The notes below the pieces were generated by a model that worked only from the letters and a program-made list of their open reading frames with translations, was not told where the DNA came from and did no database searches. Shown here piece by piece: positions 20,358 through 29,994 of a DNA stretch of 64,000 nucleotides. The stretch lies in contig NZ_AEWF01000006.1 of assembly GCF_000190415.1 (NCBI RefSeq), positions 106,936-170,935 on the forward strand, in the 5' to 3' direction. Within the stretch, counting starts at the first letter, position 1. Each line of letters begins with the position of its first letter. Both the position numbers and the translations under genes were made by a program. The DNA comes from Candidatus Odyssella thessalonicensis L13. GTDB lineage: Bacteria > Pseudomonadota > Alphaproteobacteria > Paracaedibacterales > Paracaedibacteraceae.

Positions 20358-20704
20358 AGGCCGGCACGGCTCTTTCTAGAGACCGAGGAGTAATTCCTTA
20401 CAAGAGCAAGACAGCACCGAGTTATCCCTCAATTTGTCTGCTCTTGTTGTCGCAAAGTATTACTATAAATTCAGTATGATTTTTCTTACGACTGAGAGCT
20501 CGCAGAAAAGTACCCCCCCTTAAGCCTCCCCTTTAAAAGCTGCTAATACAATTAATTAACATATGGGGATAAAGCGGTACCAGTTACTGTTCATGTAATA
20601 GGAGGAATAGAAGATCAGAGGGAAAAGAGCCAGAATATTTAATGACATCTTTAGGGCAAATATATTATACTCCCTATAAAGTTTTCTTCATCAAAGAAGA
20701 AAGA
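20358..20704. other. Spacer upstream of the 20705 gene
   Basis: No gene supported. A longer in-frame start at 20642 exists but has no ribosome site. Confidence 0.35.
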
Positions 20705-22240
20705 ATGAATATTATGAAAAAATATAGCCCTCTCACCAGAATAAATGCTTTATTATGTGCACTCATGGTTGCAACCACCCCTGCTCTCTGTTATGACCCC
20801 CAGGAAGTTTATGAAAATAATGAGAACCATAGAGAGTCCTATTTCCAAACACATAATAGCGACACCTTAAGAATTTTTACCTCACCTCATGATAGCCCGG
20901 AGTATCAGCAGTACACTAAGGACCTTTTTGAAGAAAAGTCCTCCCTAAAAGACATTGTTAAATTTCTAGAAAAAGGAGAAATAAGTGCCTTTAAGACAGC
21001 TCTAACTGACTCCTCTCTGCCCAATAACGCTAAATTCGAGATAATCGACCTATATCTGAACCAATACCCCACAAATATTGAAGTTTTAGAAGTTGGAGGC
21101 ACCACTTATTTAAATGCAGATAATATTGAAGCAGGCTTTAAGTTATATGACAAAGTTCTTAGCATAGGCAAACTTTCTTCTGACAGTCTCTATAATTACT
21201 TTTTTACATTATTGGCCCTTAAAGCCCACCATAAAGAGTCTGTAGAGAAAGCTTGGCAAATGCTGCAATAATGGCAACAACAATTTGCAGGCGCTGCCGA
21301 CACACCCTTTATTAGCCCTCAAGTAATACAAGAAAATCCAGAGATTACTTTCTTAGATACATCCTATAACCTTTTATTTGAAGTCATTAAGAAACGCCCC
21401 GCCTATCATCCGATCCTTGAAAACGTTATAGATGTGAAGGATGACAGCTCTACTCCCACAGTCGTTAAAATGATTATTACAAAAGCACTTATGGTGCATT
21501 TTAAAGGCACACCTTTTGAAAGCTCACTATATCGGACGACAGGCTTTAGAATGGTAAACAAGCAAGAAATGCAGGAGCAAGGTGATAATTACGAAGCAGC
21601 TATTAAGGAAAAATTTAAGAAATTCACTTCAGAACTGGAAATGGCTAAAAGGGTGCTCAATGAGATAGTTATTAATAATGCTCAGACTATCTTACAGCAT
21701 GATGTTAGTCTCCGGGATTTTCCTCAAGAGCAGTTTCCATCTCTCTCTGCGAGCCAAACACTTAACATAACTCAATGCTCCATTTGGGCGCGAAAAATTA
21801 TTAATACTTGTCGACGAGATCTGCTGCGATATGAAGGTGACAACCCTAACATTTTCAATTTACTAGCAACAATAGATAATTCCACTGTTGAAAGAATCAT
21901 TACCCCCTATTTACAAGATTTTAAAGGTGGCCACAACACCGGCTTTGTCCTACTCAAGTCAGTAATTTACAATAACTTAGCTATAATCTTACAAAGCCAT
22001 GCCGATCTTCTCAATTTTCCTAAGAACTATTTTAAAGATGCCTTTGATATCAACCAGGTTACTGACAATCAATATAAGATATGGGCCCGCAGAATTATTA
22101 GTGAAGCGAGAGAAGAACTACTCGCTTATAACGGCAAAAATCAGCAGATCTTGACCACATTAAATATAATTGATAATACTCATCTTGAACACTATGTTGC
22201 TGTTGAATTGAAGAATATATTGGAAGGTTCCGATGATTAG
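20705..22240 (+). pseudogene. Exported helical-repeat protein interrupted by an in-frame TAA
   Basis: Start placed at 20705 (MNIMKKYSPLTRINALLCAL) with AAGAAG upstream; a signal peptide ending near ATTPALC follows. The frame reads to TAA at 21269-21271 (KAWQMLQ stop) and then stays open in exactly the same frame, WQQQFAGAADTPFISPQ and onward, to the stop at 22240. The nonsense codon is the only interruption of about 510 codons. The second part contains two similar blocks, SIWARKIINTCRRDLLRYEG and KIWARRIISEAREELLAYNG, about 100 residues apart, each preceded by IL-QxxxxLxxFP, an internal duplication. No family recognised. It may be a recent pseudogene or a readthrough product. Confidence 0.65.
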
Positions 22241-22313
22241 TAAGCACGTTAAAGGGGGATCCTTAATTTCCTCTCCACTTTAAAAATCTAAGGATTTAGG
22301 ATAAGGTATTTAC

Positions 22314-22332
22314 GGCAGGCAAATTGCCTGCC
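22314..22332. terminator. Palindromic hairpin after 22240
   Basis: GGCAGGC, five bases, GCCTGCC. No T run of note on either side. It could terminate the rightward gene, but the evidence is the stem only. Confidence 0.35.
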
Positions 22333-22729
22333 CTCTTATATTAGCCAAAATTGAATAGTCGCCTACCACTGAACAGAGCTTCTTTACTGCGTACGCGCAA
22401 AGCCTTATAAATAGCTCACCTTAATATATTCTCCCACTTACTAACATTATTCTTAAGGGTCTTACTCATCGCGTTCTTTTATCTCAGCAGAGCTAATATT
22501 AATGTCATGCTGTTTATCATCAAGCAGCTCTTTTAGGAAAAAGCAACTAGAAACCAAACCGGATGCAAAGAGAGAGCCCCGCTGAGAGCTACAGCAGATG
22601 TTGGAAGTTGTGAAGATAAGCGGCCTAAGGAAGAGATATGAACCCAGGTCCGCTAACATTAATGACCCTAAGTTTATGGAAAAGCAGAAGTTCCTACTTA
22701 ACAAGAATTTGACTAGAACGGCTAATTAC
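22333..22729. other. Spacer, no gene supported
   Basis: An 80-codon minus-strand frame exists (22462-22704) but lacks a ribosome site and a protein-like composition. Confidence 0.3.
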
Positions 22730-24250
22730 TTATGAACCAAACAGCTTATGCCAATCTGGAGATTGGTCTTCATCAGCCTCTTCTTCCAGTTCCATATCAT
22801 GATCAACTTCAGGTTCAAGCTCTGCTGGCACAGAATAATCGAAGTCAGCGTGAGTATCGCTCTCTTCTACCTTCAGGACTTGTTTGGCTTTTTTAGGTTC
22901 AGGAGCCACTGGTAACGGCTCTTGCGCCGGAGCAGTGTATTGATTGATTTCGGTTGAGTTGTAATCCTCAAATGCGGGTTCCTCTTGGAAATAGCTCGTC
23001 TGTATATCACCTGGATTTTGCAATTGATGATCGATGGAAGGAGCTAGAGGTTGGGGGATGATATTGTCGGATGGTTGTGGCACAGTTCCTGGCTTAGAAG
23101 TCTTTGCTAATGGTGTGTCTTGAAATGTTGCGGGCATCTCTGGTTCTGTTGCCGTGTTAGCAAATTCCATTTTTGGCATCAGTTTATGGAAAAAGCTTGG
23201 TTCTTCCAAATGAAGATTTGCCCTTCCCTGGGTGACCAACTGAAATTGTTGTGACATTTCTTGGGGATTTAGAGGGATAAAACCAGCAGCAGACAGTCTA
23301 GTAATATCTGTGTTTTGGCTAGAATAAATATATTTTAAGAAATTCTGCAGCCCCTTACTTGACTGTAATGTGGAGATCTTAACATAAAGATAGATGGGGG
23401 CCGACAGGGGATAATCATCGCTGGTTATATTCTCAGTGGTAGGTTTAAAGCCATCGACAGAGATAAGATTATTTAATAAATCGGGTTGTGAGAGCGCAGA
23501 AGCCGGCGCGAATACGATAGCGCCATGATGATCCTTAAGCAACTGACTTGGAGAGGTCTCTATCGCCGCAAAATTGACCTCCTTAAGCTGCGCATCCCCT
23601 CGAACAGATAAACACAGATCACGGTATAACTTAGGTTTTTTATCGCGGATGGATGAAATCTGCTTATTGGTCTGACAGCCATGGACTAAAACTCGATCTT
23701 CAAAGACATCGCGAAGATCTGTGTTGGGAGCGGGTGCAAAAATTTCTATGGGATCTGAAGAAAGATTATTAGTGTTATTGGATACTTCATTCCACACCAG
23801 CGCGGTATTTTGTAAAATATTTCCTTGCTTATATTTATATTTAGTCACGGCGGAATAAAGCTCATCATGGGATATGTTTTTAATATTTAAACCTGAAGAG
23901 GCCAAAGCAATAACTGCCCCAAACCCCATTCTTAATTCTAGGAAATCTGATATCCCTTCTTTACCACATTTAGCTAAATCTTGAGGTGATAGCCGTCGAT
24001 GTGCCACCAGAATGTCTGCCGCATTAGTTCTATGAGAGCAAAAATTATTGATAGAATGAGATCCCACCGCTTCAACAACCAGCGGAGCGATATATTTTTT
24101 TGATTTTCTCCCATAAGATTCAGAAAAACGCGTTAAAATAGTGGTGGCAATAGGATGAGTAACAATACGAGCTTGAAGCTTTCCATAGGAATAGCTATAG
24201 CATCCAGGAAGCAGAAAAACAGCAGAGATTAGGCTCCTTAGAAGTCTCAT
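22730..24250 (-). CDS. PstS-like periplasmic substrate-binding protein with acidic C-terminal extension
   Basis: 506 residues. A signal peptide (MRLLRSLISAVFLLPGCYSYS) precedes a domain that reads like phosphate-type binding proteins: THPIATTILTRFSESYG, VEAVGSHSINNFC, ADILVAHRRLSP, then EIFAPAPNTDLRDVFEDRVL and HHGAIVFAPASALSQ near the second lobe, ending about residue 345. The last 160 residues are proline- and acid-rich (ELEPEVDHDMELEEEADEDQ) and presumably disordered, which is not usual for PstS. No pst permease genes are adjacent, so a phosphate-uptake role is unproven. The strict TGA-type phosphate ligand motifs could not be confirmed by eye. Confidence 0.65.
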   Translation of the reverse strand: MRLLRSLISAVFLLPGCYSYSYGKLQARIVTHPIATTILTRFSESYGRKSKKYIAPLVVEAVGSHSINNFCSHRTNAADILVAHRRLSPQDLAKCGKEGISDFLELRMGFGAVIALASSGLNIKNISHDELYSAVTKYKYKQGNILQNTALVWNEVSNNTNNLSSDPIEIFAPAPNTDLRDVFEDRVLVHGCQTNKQISSIRDKKPKLYRDLCLSVRGDAQLKEVNFAAIETSPSQLLKDHHGAIVFAPASALSQPDLLNNLISVDGFKPTTENITSDDYPLSAPIYLYVKISTLQSSKGLQNFLKYIYSSQNTDITRLSAAGFIPLNPQEMSQQFQLVTQGRANLHLEEPSFFHKLMPKMEFANTATEPEMPATFQDTPLAKTSKPGTVPQPSDNIIPQPLAPSIDHQLQNPGDIQTSYFQEEPAFEDYNSTEINQYTAPAQEPLPVAPEPKKAKQVLKVEESDTHADFDYSVPAELEPEVDHDMELEEEADEDQSPDWHKLFGS

Positions 24251-24362
24251 TCATGAAAGCTTAAATTTGTTACCTTAATTAATATTAAAAAACATTTACT
24301 CTTCGTTAACAATTAGATTCATAATTGTTAACAAATGTCTTTAACTGATCGGACGGACCACT

Positions 24363-25097
24363 ATGGATATAACTGATCTGATGAAATTCTACTCTTCTCC
24401 TTTAGGAAAGGTTGCACAGAGCAAGTTAGGGGACTTGATCCAGGACATCTGGCCGGCAATTGAATGTGACACCCTTGTCTGCCATGGCTTTACTCTTCCA
24501 GTCCTAGATAAACTATCAATCAAAGCCCAACATTTAGTTCTATTTATGGATCCTCATATAGGGGCCACCTATTATCTTCCGCGGGATAAAAATGTGACCG
24601 CTTTGGTAGAAAGCCAATCCTTACCTCTCAATAATAAAAGTACTGACCGAATCATTCTTCTGCATTCACTTGAGCATTGTGCTAATCCCCGGTTATTTTT
24701 AAGAGAGATATGGCGAGTGTTATCCCCTGAAGGTCGAGCGATTATTATTACCCCTAATCGTCGTAGCTTATGGGCCCAATTAAGCCATACCCCCTTTGGC
24801 CATGGTCACTCTTACAGCATGGGACAGCTTTCCCATCTGTTAAAAGACAATCAATTTGATATTTGTCAGAAAAAGCGAGCTCTGTTTGTTTTTCCCAGCG
24901 AGTTCTGGAACAGCTTTCTAACGGGACATCTGTTAGAAACATTCAATAAGACTTTCGCCCCTAAGTTCTCCGGGGTAGTGGCTATAGAGGTCAAAAAGCA
25001 AGTTTACTGTGGCACCTTAGCAAACGTTCGAAAAAGATTACTTATTACACCTTCACCAATCCGAGCTAAACTTTCTTCACGAGAAGGCTTAGGATAA
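24363..25097 (+). CDS. Class I SAM-dependent methyltransferase
   Basis: 244 residues. The acidic loop and motif pattern RIILLHSLEHCANPRLFLRE and WRVLSPEGRAIIITPNRRS are the motif IV/post-motif IV region of Methyltransf_11 enzymes. The N-terminal glycine-rich SAM loop is not classical, as in the alphaproteobacterial group that usually neighbours glyoxalase II. The substrate is unknown. The last 94 bases overlap the convergent gene ending at 25004. Confidence 0.8.
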   Translation: MDITDLMKFYSSPLGKVAQSKLGDLIQDIWPAIECDTLVCHGFTLPVLDKLSIKAQHLVLFMDPHIGATYYLPRDKNVTALVESQSLPLNNKSTDRIILLHSLEHCANPRLFLREIWRVLSPEGRAIIITPNRRSLWAQLSHTPFGHGHSYSMGQLSHLLKDNQFDICQKKRALFVFPSEFWNSFLTGHLLETFNKTFAPKFSGVVAIEVKKQVYCGTLANVRKRLLITPSPIRAKLSSREGLG

Positions 25098-25831
25098 AGG
25101 CGGATCGGGCCAAGATATAGAGCCCCTTTTTCTAAGGATAGAGGTAGAGTAATTTCGGCTTTACTATCAGCGATTCCCTTCATAAACGCTTTTATGGACG
25201 ACAGTTGATGCGAGGAAATTAACTCGACCTCTGCTAGATGATGGAGAACCGCTGCAGGGTTGACAATTCTTAAAGATAATTTACCAGACCAAGCGTTTTT
25301 GGCATCCAGCTGTCCAATTACTGAAAGCTGGCCTTCACCGGTGTGCGGACCAAATTGGGGAATATTTATTTTGAGATCAATTAAACCATTAGCAGCGTAA
25401 TAAACAAAAGAAATAAAAATCTCAGGAACGACAAACTGGGGGGCCTTAAAGTATCGTAGATTTTGGATCAGAATATTATCAGCAAAGATTTGTCCCCATC
25501 CAACTTTTGCCTTTCCTTGAATTTGCGCAATTTCCCAGATTTTACTACCAGACGGCCGCACCATAAAATCGACTCCTGGCCATCCTAATAAGACCGGCTG
25601 CATACTGCCGACAACAGAAAAAGTATCCGTCATACCCGTAACCTTGATTCCTGTAAGCGACAGATCGCTTTTATCAAATTTTACGCTATCGACCGTTACT
25701 TTATCGCTATGATTACGCAGATACGACTCAGCATAATCATTAAGGTACGGCTGAAATAAGAACTGCTCAGAAACCTTTAGACAAATTATAACACTTAAAA
25801 CAATTAAGCCTATTTTCCCTAAGCAGCGCAT
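25004..25831 (-). CDS. Membrane-anchored envelope protein, possibly DUF2125 family
   Basis: 275 residues with one N-terminal membrane helix (IGLIVLSVIICLKV) then mostly beta-type sequence. Its place right after plsC (4-base gap) in the ftsE-ftsX-ydcF-plsC run is where many alphaproteobacteria carry DUF2125, and the GWPGVDFMVRPSG and LRYFKAPQF strands are compatible with this, but the assignment is by context and memory. Probably exposed to the periplasm. Its 3' end overlaps the convergent methyltransferase gene by 94 bases. Confidence 0.65.
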   Translation of the reverse strand: MRCLGKIGLIVLSVIICLKVSEQFLFQPYLNDYAESYLRNHSDKVTVDSVKFDKSDLSLTGIKVTGMTDTFSVVGSMQPVLLGWPGVDFMVRPSGSKIWEIAQIQGKAKVGWGQIFADNILIQNLRYFKAPQFVVPEIFISFVYYAANGLIDLKINIPQFGPHTGEGQLSVIGQLDAKNAWSGKLSLRIVNPAAVLHHLAEVELISSHQLSSIKAFMKGIADSKAEITLPLSLEKGALYLGPIRLYPKPSREESLARIGEGVISNLFRTFAKVPQ

Positions 25832-25835
25832 CTTC

Positions 25836-26543
25836 TTATTCCCTTGCTAGTTCACGCATTTTCGTCTCAACTCGTTCTTCAAGTGTCTGCATAAATTCCG
25901 CGTGTGTCAAGCCAGGCATTAGGGGAGGTAAGATACTAACAACAATAGTGCCGGGTCTTTTCTCAAAGCTTCGCCGCGGCCAAAAAAGGCCAGAATTAAG
26001 AGCTACAGGGACTACCGGTACATTCAGCTCAGTGTACATCGCCCCAATGCCTTGTTTGTATTTCGGCTCTGCGCCCATAGGACGCCGCGTGCCTTCAGGA
26101 TAAATAATGATGCGATCACCCTCAGCTACGCGGGCCTTAGCTTGACGCACTAGATCAGCTCGCGCTTGTCCTCCGAGTTTACGATTCAGCATAATTGTCT
26201 TCTGTTTGATAAAATGGAAGTTAAAAAACGGAATCATCAAAAGTTCACGTTTCGCCACAAAGATAGATTCCGGAAAGATTTCACAAAACACCACGGTTTC
26301 CCACGCTGATTGGTGTTTTGAAGCAATGATGCAAGCGCCCTTAGGTAAATGTTCCAATCCTTCAACTTTATAAGTTAACCCTAGAATATTTCGTGCCCCC
26401 CAACTGGTCAAGCCAGCCCAAACTTGCGGCACCGTGAAGGCTAAGCGCCTGTGTCCCAAAAGAAATGGCAAACCGAATATGGCACAAGCCGACGAAACGA
26501 TAACAAAATAGAGGTTAAAGATAAATGATCTTAATTTTCTCAT
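25836..26543 (-). CDS. plsC: 1-acyl-sn-glycerol-3-phosphate acyltransferase
   Basis: 235 residues. It acylates lysophosphatidic acid to phosphatidic acid at the inner membrane. It has an N-terminal membrane helix, the HX4D-box variant KHQSAWET (Glu in place of Asp, common in this family), the FVAKRELL substrate block, and the YPEGTRRP box. It is the fourth gene of the leftward operon. The 25831 gene follows after four bases. Confidence 0.93.
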   Translation of the reverse strand: MRKLRSFIFNLYFVIVSSACAIFGLPFLLGHRRLAFTVPQVWAGLTSWGARNILGLTYKVEGLEHLPKGACIIASKHQSAWETVVFCEIFPESIFVAKRELLMIPFFNFHFIKQKTIMLNRKLGGQARADLVRQAKARVAEGDRIIIYPEGTRRPMGAEPKYKQGIGAMYTELNVPVVPVALNSGLFWPRRSFEKRPGTIVVSILPPLMPGLTHAEFMQTLEERVETKMRELARE

Positions 26544-26681
26544 GACACATCCTTTTTATTCATTTTTTCTTATCCCCCAAGCAATTATTTTTACACACTT
26601 AAACGGATATAATGTCTTGTCGGGATAAAAGTTTCTGGTAAGCCCACCTACAGGTTTTATTGAGCAAAATTATCGCAACTC

Positions 26682-27272
26682 TCAGGGATTCTCTAAGATA
26701 TTCTCTCTCCACCAAGGTCTAATTCCTACTTTAACAAGTAAGAATTTACAGTATTCGCGGGAAACTTTAAAAAACACTGACCAACTTTGATACCAGCGCC
26801 GATGGTCAAAGTTTATGATATTAACCGGATGGGGAATAACGTCAATATGGGGCATCTCCGCTTGAAATTCAGACAATGACCGCGGCATATGCACAGGCGT
26901 CGTGACGAGACGAACAGAGCGAATCCGATTCTTGCGCGCCCACGCTGCAGTTTCGATCGCATTTCCCATGGTAGACAAGGCAGAATGACCTAAGTAAATC
27001 TTATCCTGCAAAGGCGCTAATGCCTGCCGCGATAAGTAGGAGCCACACTGCAGCCCTAATAGGGTTGGCTTAGAGGTTTCTACCCCTGAGACAAATAATT
27101 TATCACTCAAGCCTTGCGCCAGAAGCTCGACGCCGGTCGTTATGCGACATGGCCCCCCGGTCCACACAACAATAGCATCGGTGGGGGTTAAAGTATCCGA
27201 TGGAATATTGGGAATCGAATAAATGAATACCAGAAACCCATAAAACCATAAAGAAGGTAAGGATAGCAGCAT
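26682..27272 (-). CDS. YdcF-like (DUF218) membrane protein
   Basis: 196 residues. N-terminal membrane helix (LLSLPSLWFYGFLVFIYSI), then the DUF218 pattern: DAIVVWTGGPCRITTGVELL, KLFVSGVE, STMGNAIETAAWARKN and RLVTTPVHMPRSLSEFQ. DUF218 proteins include the SanA/YdcF envelope group, with roles in peptidoglycan or lipid carrier handling. Located between ftsX and plsC, as in other alphaproteobacteria. Confidence 0.85.
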   Translation of the reverse strand: MLLSLPSLWFYGFLVFIYSIPNIPSDTLTPTDAIVVWTGGPCRITTGVELLAQGLSDKLFVSGVETSKPTLLGLQCGSYLSRQALAPLQDKIYLGHSALSTMGNAIETAAWARKNRIRSVRLVTTPVHMPRSLSEFQAEMPHIDVIPHPVNIINFDHRRWYQSWSVFFKVSREYCKFLLVKVGIRPWWRENILENP

Positions 27273-27292
27273 GAATTACATAGCTATAATAA

Positions 27293-28174
27293 TTAGTCGC
27301 AGTTTAGGGTCCGCAGGACCGCAAATCTTGAGACACAAACACTTAACAGCACAACAAATAAAGGGATAATGACCATTCCCAACATTAAAACTGGATCGAC
27401 TTGGGGACGCAACATTTCAGGGATCCCCAAGTAAACACTCGCAAGATTAAGGATCCAACTTATCGGCAGCGCTAAAGCAAAGCCAGTAATGGCTCCGCGC
27501 GCACTCAATCGGAACGCATGATTCTGGAACTTATTAGCAATATAGCCGTTACTGGCGCCGATTAGCCGCAAAATGGAAATATTTTCTTGGTGGGATGCAA
27601 GACCAGCACGAGTAATTAATGTGATCATAATTATCACGGTAAAGGCAATAAGCATGATAAAAATATAACCAATAACTTGCAAGGTTTGCCGCAACAGCAA
27701 CAACATATCGTGCCACTGCGAATAAGTTTCAATACGCACGCCCGGCGACACTTGCTGTAATTGGGCAACGATATCCCCTACTCCTGTGATAGCTTCAGGA
27801 TCCAAGTTGGCTTCAATGATTACAGGTAAAGGAAAATCTGGGTATAAAGCCGCTTGCTGAGGACTGACTCCAAACAACGAATACAGCTTAGTCTTGTCCG
27901 CAATCTCAATACGGCTAATCCCTGGGGTGGCTGATAAGTACTGAGACACCGCTCCGGTAACGCGATCGCGATCAACTTCATGTTGAAGTGGGATCTCAAT
28001 ATTGACGCGATGGCTCATCCCTACTTGCCAACGTTGGACAGATGTTCCTATCGACGAAGCTGCCGTTAGCACCAGACATAACAGTAATACAAGCAAAGAA
28101 ATAATCCACGGTACAAGGCGGGTTATCGGATCCTTTGCAATTGGAACTTCTTCAATATCTGCTTTATTAACCAT
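27293..28174 (-). CDS. ftsX: Cell division protein FtsX
   Basis: 293 residues with four membrane helices (one N-terminal, three in the last half) and an N-terminal periplasmic domain, the FtsX layout. Recognisable: TRLVPWIISLLVLLLCLVLT, LIAFTVIIMITLITRAGLAS, ENISILRLIGASNGYIANKF. With FtsE it makes the ABC-type complex that activates septal peptidoglycan hydrolases. The ATG overlaps the ftsE end by eight bases, so the pair is translationally coupled. Confidence 0.95.
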   Translation of the reverse strand: MVNKADIEEVPIAKDPITRLVPWIISLLVLLLCLVLTAASSIGTSVQRWQVGMSHRVNIEIPLQHEVDRDRVTGAVSQYLSATPGISRIEIADKTKLYSLFGVSPQQAALYPDFPLPVIIEANLDPEAITGVGDIVAQLQQVSPGVRIETYSQWHDMLLLLRQTLQVIGYIFIMLIAFTVIIMITLITRAGLASHQENISILRLIGASNGYIANKFQNHAFRLSARGAITGFALALPISWILNLASVYLGIPEMLRPQVDPVLMLGMVIIPLFVVLLSVCVSRFAVLRTLNCD

Positions 28175-28883
28175 GGCTCACCTTTGCAGAAACATTGGCT
28201 ACACTAACAAGTCGTCCTTGATGGAGCTCAACTTCAGGGTACGGGAATTCGGCAATTAAAGCCTTATTATGGGTTGCCAGAATAACTGTCGTCCCAATCT
28301 TGTTTAGTTCTTCAAATAGTCTCAACAATCGATATCCCGCCTCATGATCCAAGTTCCCTGTTGGTTCATCTGCTAGGAGTAATAAGGGACGGGTAATCAC
28401 TGCGCGGGCGATGGCCACACGCTGCTTTTGACCATCGGAGAGGGTATAAGGCATTTCGTATAAATGCTGGCCTAGGCCGACCCATTGCAACAATTCTTTA
28501 GCATGGGTGCGAGCAGTTTTAACATCAGTACCACTCACCTTTAAAGCCAAGGCCACATTATCCAGAACATTCAAATGGGGAAACAATTTACAATCTTGAA
28601 AAACAATACCAATCCGTTGACGATATTGAGGTAACTCTGATGAGGAAATGCGGTTGACATCTTTACCAAAAACTCGGACCGTTCCTTCTGTTGCCCTCAC
28701 GCCGCGGTACATAAGCTTCAAAAGTGATGTCTTTCCTGCCCCTGAAACACCTGTCAAGAAAGTAAAAGAGCCGACATTAAAGGATTGACTTAAACCATGC
28801 AGCACTCGATGTCCCCCGGGGTACACCAAGCCAACTTGATCAAACCTGACAATTTCAATAGGTTGCCTACGCTGGGTTACCAA
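28167..28883 (-). CDS. ftsE: Cell division ATP-binding protein FtsE
   Basis: 238 residues, an ABC ATPase: Walker A GVSGAGKTSLL (about 40-50), Q-loop IVFQDCKLFPHL, signature LSDGQKQRVAIARA, Walker B LLLADEPTGNLD and the switch His in ILATHNK. It is the first gene of the leftward ftsE-ftsX-ydcF-plsC operon. The signature has D in place of the common G (LSDGQ). Confidence 0.96.
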   Translation of the reverse strand: MVTQRRQPIEIVRFDQVGLVYPGGHRVLHGLSQSFNVGSFTFLTGVSGAGKTSLLKLMYRGVRATEGTVRVFGKDVNRISSSELPQYRQRIGIVFQDCKLFPHLNVLDNVALALKVSGTDVKTARTHAKELLQWVGLGQHLYEMPYTLSDGQKQRVAIARAVITRPLLLLADEPTGNLDHEAGYRLLRLFEELNKIGTTVILATHNKALIAEFPYPEVELHQGRLVSVANVSAKVSHG

Positions 28884-29011
28884 AGCATCCTCGCCTTTAC
28901 TTATCTATCCGCCTTTATACCTTTTTATGTGCAAGGTATATTGTTTATCATTTTCTGCTCCTATATTGCCCATTTTTTTAGAACAATACTAGTCCTGATT
29001 TTATTTTAAGC

Positions 29012-29590
29012 TTAAGCAGCCCCCTCCAATTCCCATGGGAATACCAGCCATTCATCCTGCGGCACTTCAATCGCAAAGACATCTGCCGCCGCTTTCCCCT
29101 CGGGCTTAGCATATAAAACAACAAAATCAGCTTTAGGGTAGAGAGTACGAATCAATTTTAATGTCTCACCACTATCAACCAGATCATCCACAAAAAGATA
29201 GCCTTCGCCTTGATTGGCCAGATCAGGCTGATGAATAACTTTCAACTGTCCTCTCTGTCCTTCCTTATTATAGCTTGCAATTGAAATGGTACGGATATCA
29301 CGAATATCTAAGTGCTGAGCGAGCAATGTGGCTGGCACCATACCGCCGCGAGTAATGGCAACAATTCCTTTATAAGGACGCTGCAATCGGGCTGACAAAA
29401 CGGCAGCAGCCTCCTGAATTTGAATATGGCTCAAATACTTCTTGGCAATCGCCTTAGGTGGAGATTGAATCTGTGCTACTGGCTGGAAGGTCACCGGATT
29501 CCCCATATCTGTGGCATGTAGATAATTAGAGCATAGAATAATAGCAGCAAAAACAATCGCACGAGTCAAAATATTTTTTAATCTTTTCAT
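29012..29590 (-). CDS. gpt: Xanthine-guanine phosphoribosyltransferase with a signal peptide
   Basis: The start is set at 29590 because AAAGGAG lies nine bases upstream (an in-frame ATG at 29608 lacks this). 192 residues. Residues 1-27 (KRLKNILTRAIVFAAIILCS then NYLHA) form a clear Sec signal peptide. The rest is a full Gpt: KKYLSHIQIQEAAAVLSARL, GIVAITRGGMVPATLLA, the PRPP loop FVDDLVDSGETLKLI, and VPQDEWLVFPWEL. The enzyme makes XMP/GMP from bases and PRPP and is normally cytosolic. An exported form is odd: the substrate PRPP should be absent outside, unless the protein acts in the host. Confidence 0.88.
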   Translation of the reverse strand: MKRLKNILTRAIVFAAIILCSNYLHATDMGNPVTFQPVAQIQSPPKAIAKKYLSHIQIQEAAAVLSARLQRPYKGIVAITRGGMVPATLLAQHLDIRDIRTISIASYNKEGQRGQLKVIHQPDLANQGEGYLFVDDLVDSGETLKLIRTLYPKADFVVLYAKPEGKAAADVFAIEVPQDEWLVFPWELEGAA

Positions 29591-29638
29591 AGTGTAGGCT
29601 CCTTTCAAAATAATACGATTCTCCTTCTACTTTAAGCC

Positions 29639-29806
29639 CAAGCTCAAGCAGCGACTCTAGATCGTAATTTATGGAATTAGGTAAAAAAGAGCACTTTCTG
29701 TCGACTAGAAAAGCACTTGTCAAATCCGAGCTTTTATCGAATAAACCATCGGATTTCAAATAGACTATCACAACAAAAACTGAAGCATCAATAGATTTGT
29801 TAAAAT
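29639..29806. repeat. Direct repeat, copy 1
   Basis: About 165 bases nearly identical to 32078-32246, core 'ggtaaaaaagagcactttct' and 'ctgaagcatcaatag'. On the minus strand both copies keep an open frame with the same peptide (LKSD-LFDKS-DL, then SAFLVDRKCSFLPNS), so this may be a relic of a duplicated gene. The two copies flank the gene at 29995-31656. Confidence 0.75.
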
Positions 29807-29994
29807 TTTATTTGCATTCAAGATTTTTACTGAGAAAGGGTATAAAATACAGCTCTGTATCAAAGTTATTATTCGATAAAACTAAAGGTACCTTCAATAA
29901 ATTAAAATAGTCCCAAGTAAGCTTATAAAAGGATTGAGAGTTTAAAGGGGGCTGGATAATAGTTAAACCCAGCCCCAGAAATAGTTTACTTTTC

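Noticed and set aside
22462..22704. 80-codon minus-strand frame downstream of the PstS-like gene
   Set aside because: No ribosome site, unusual Cys/Ser/Leu composition and no support from context.
25004..25097. Possible misassembly where two convergent genes overlap by 94 bases
   Set aside because: Both frames read sensibly to their ends; a long convergent overlap is unusual but acceptable.
29526..29771. 81-codon minus-strand frame over repeat copy 1
   Set aside because: The shared repeat peptide is interesting, but the frame overlaps the gpt start and its tail is not shared with copy 2; treated as a repeat relic, not a gene.
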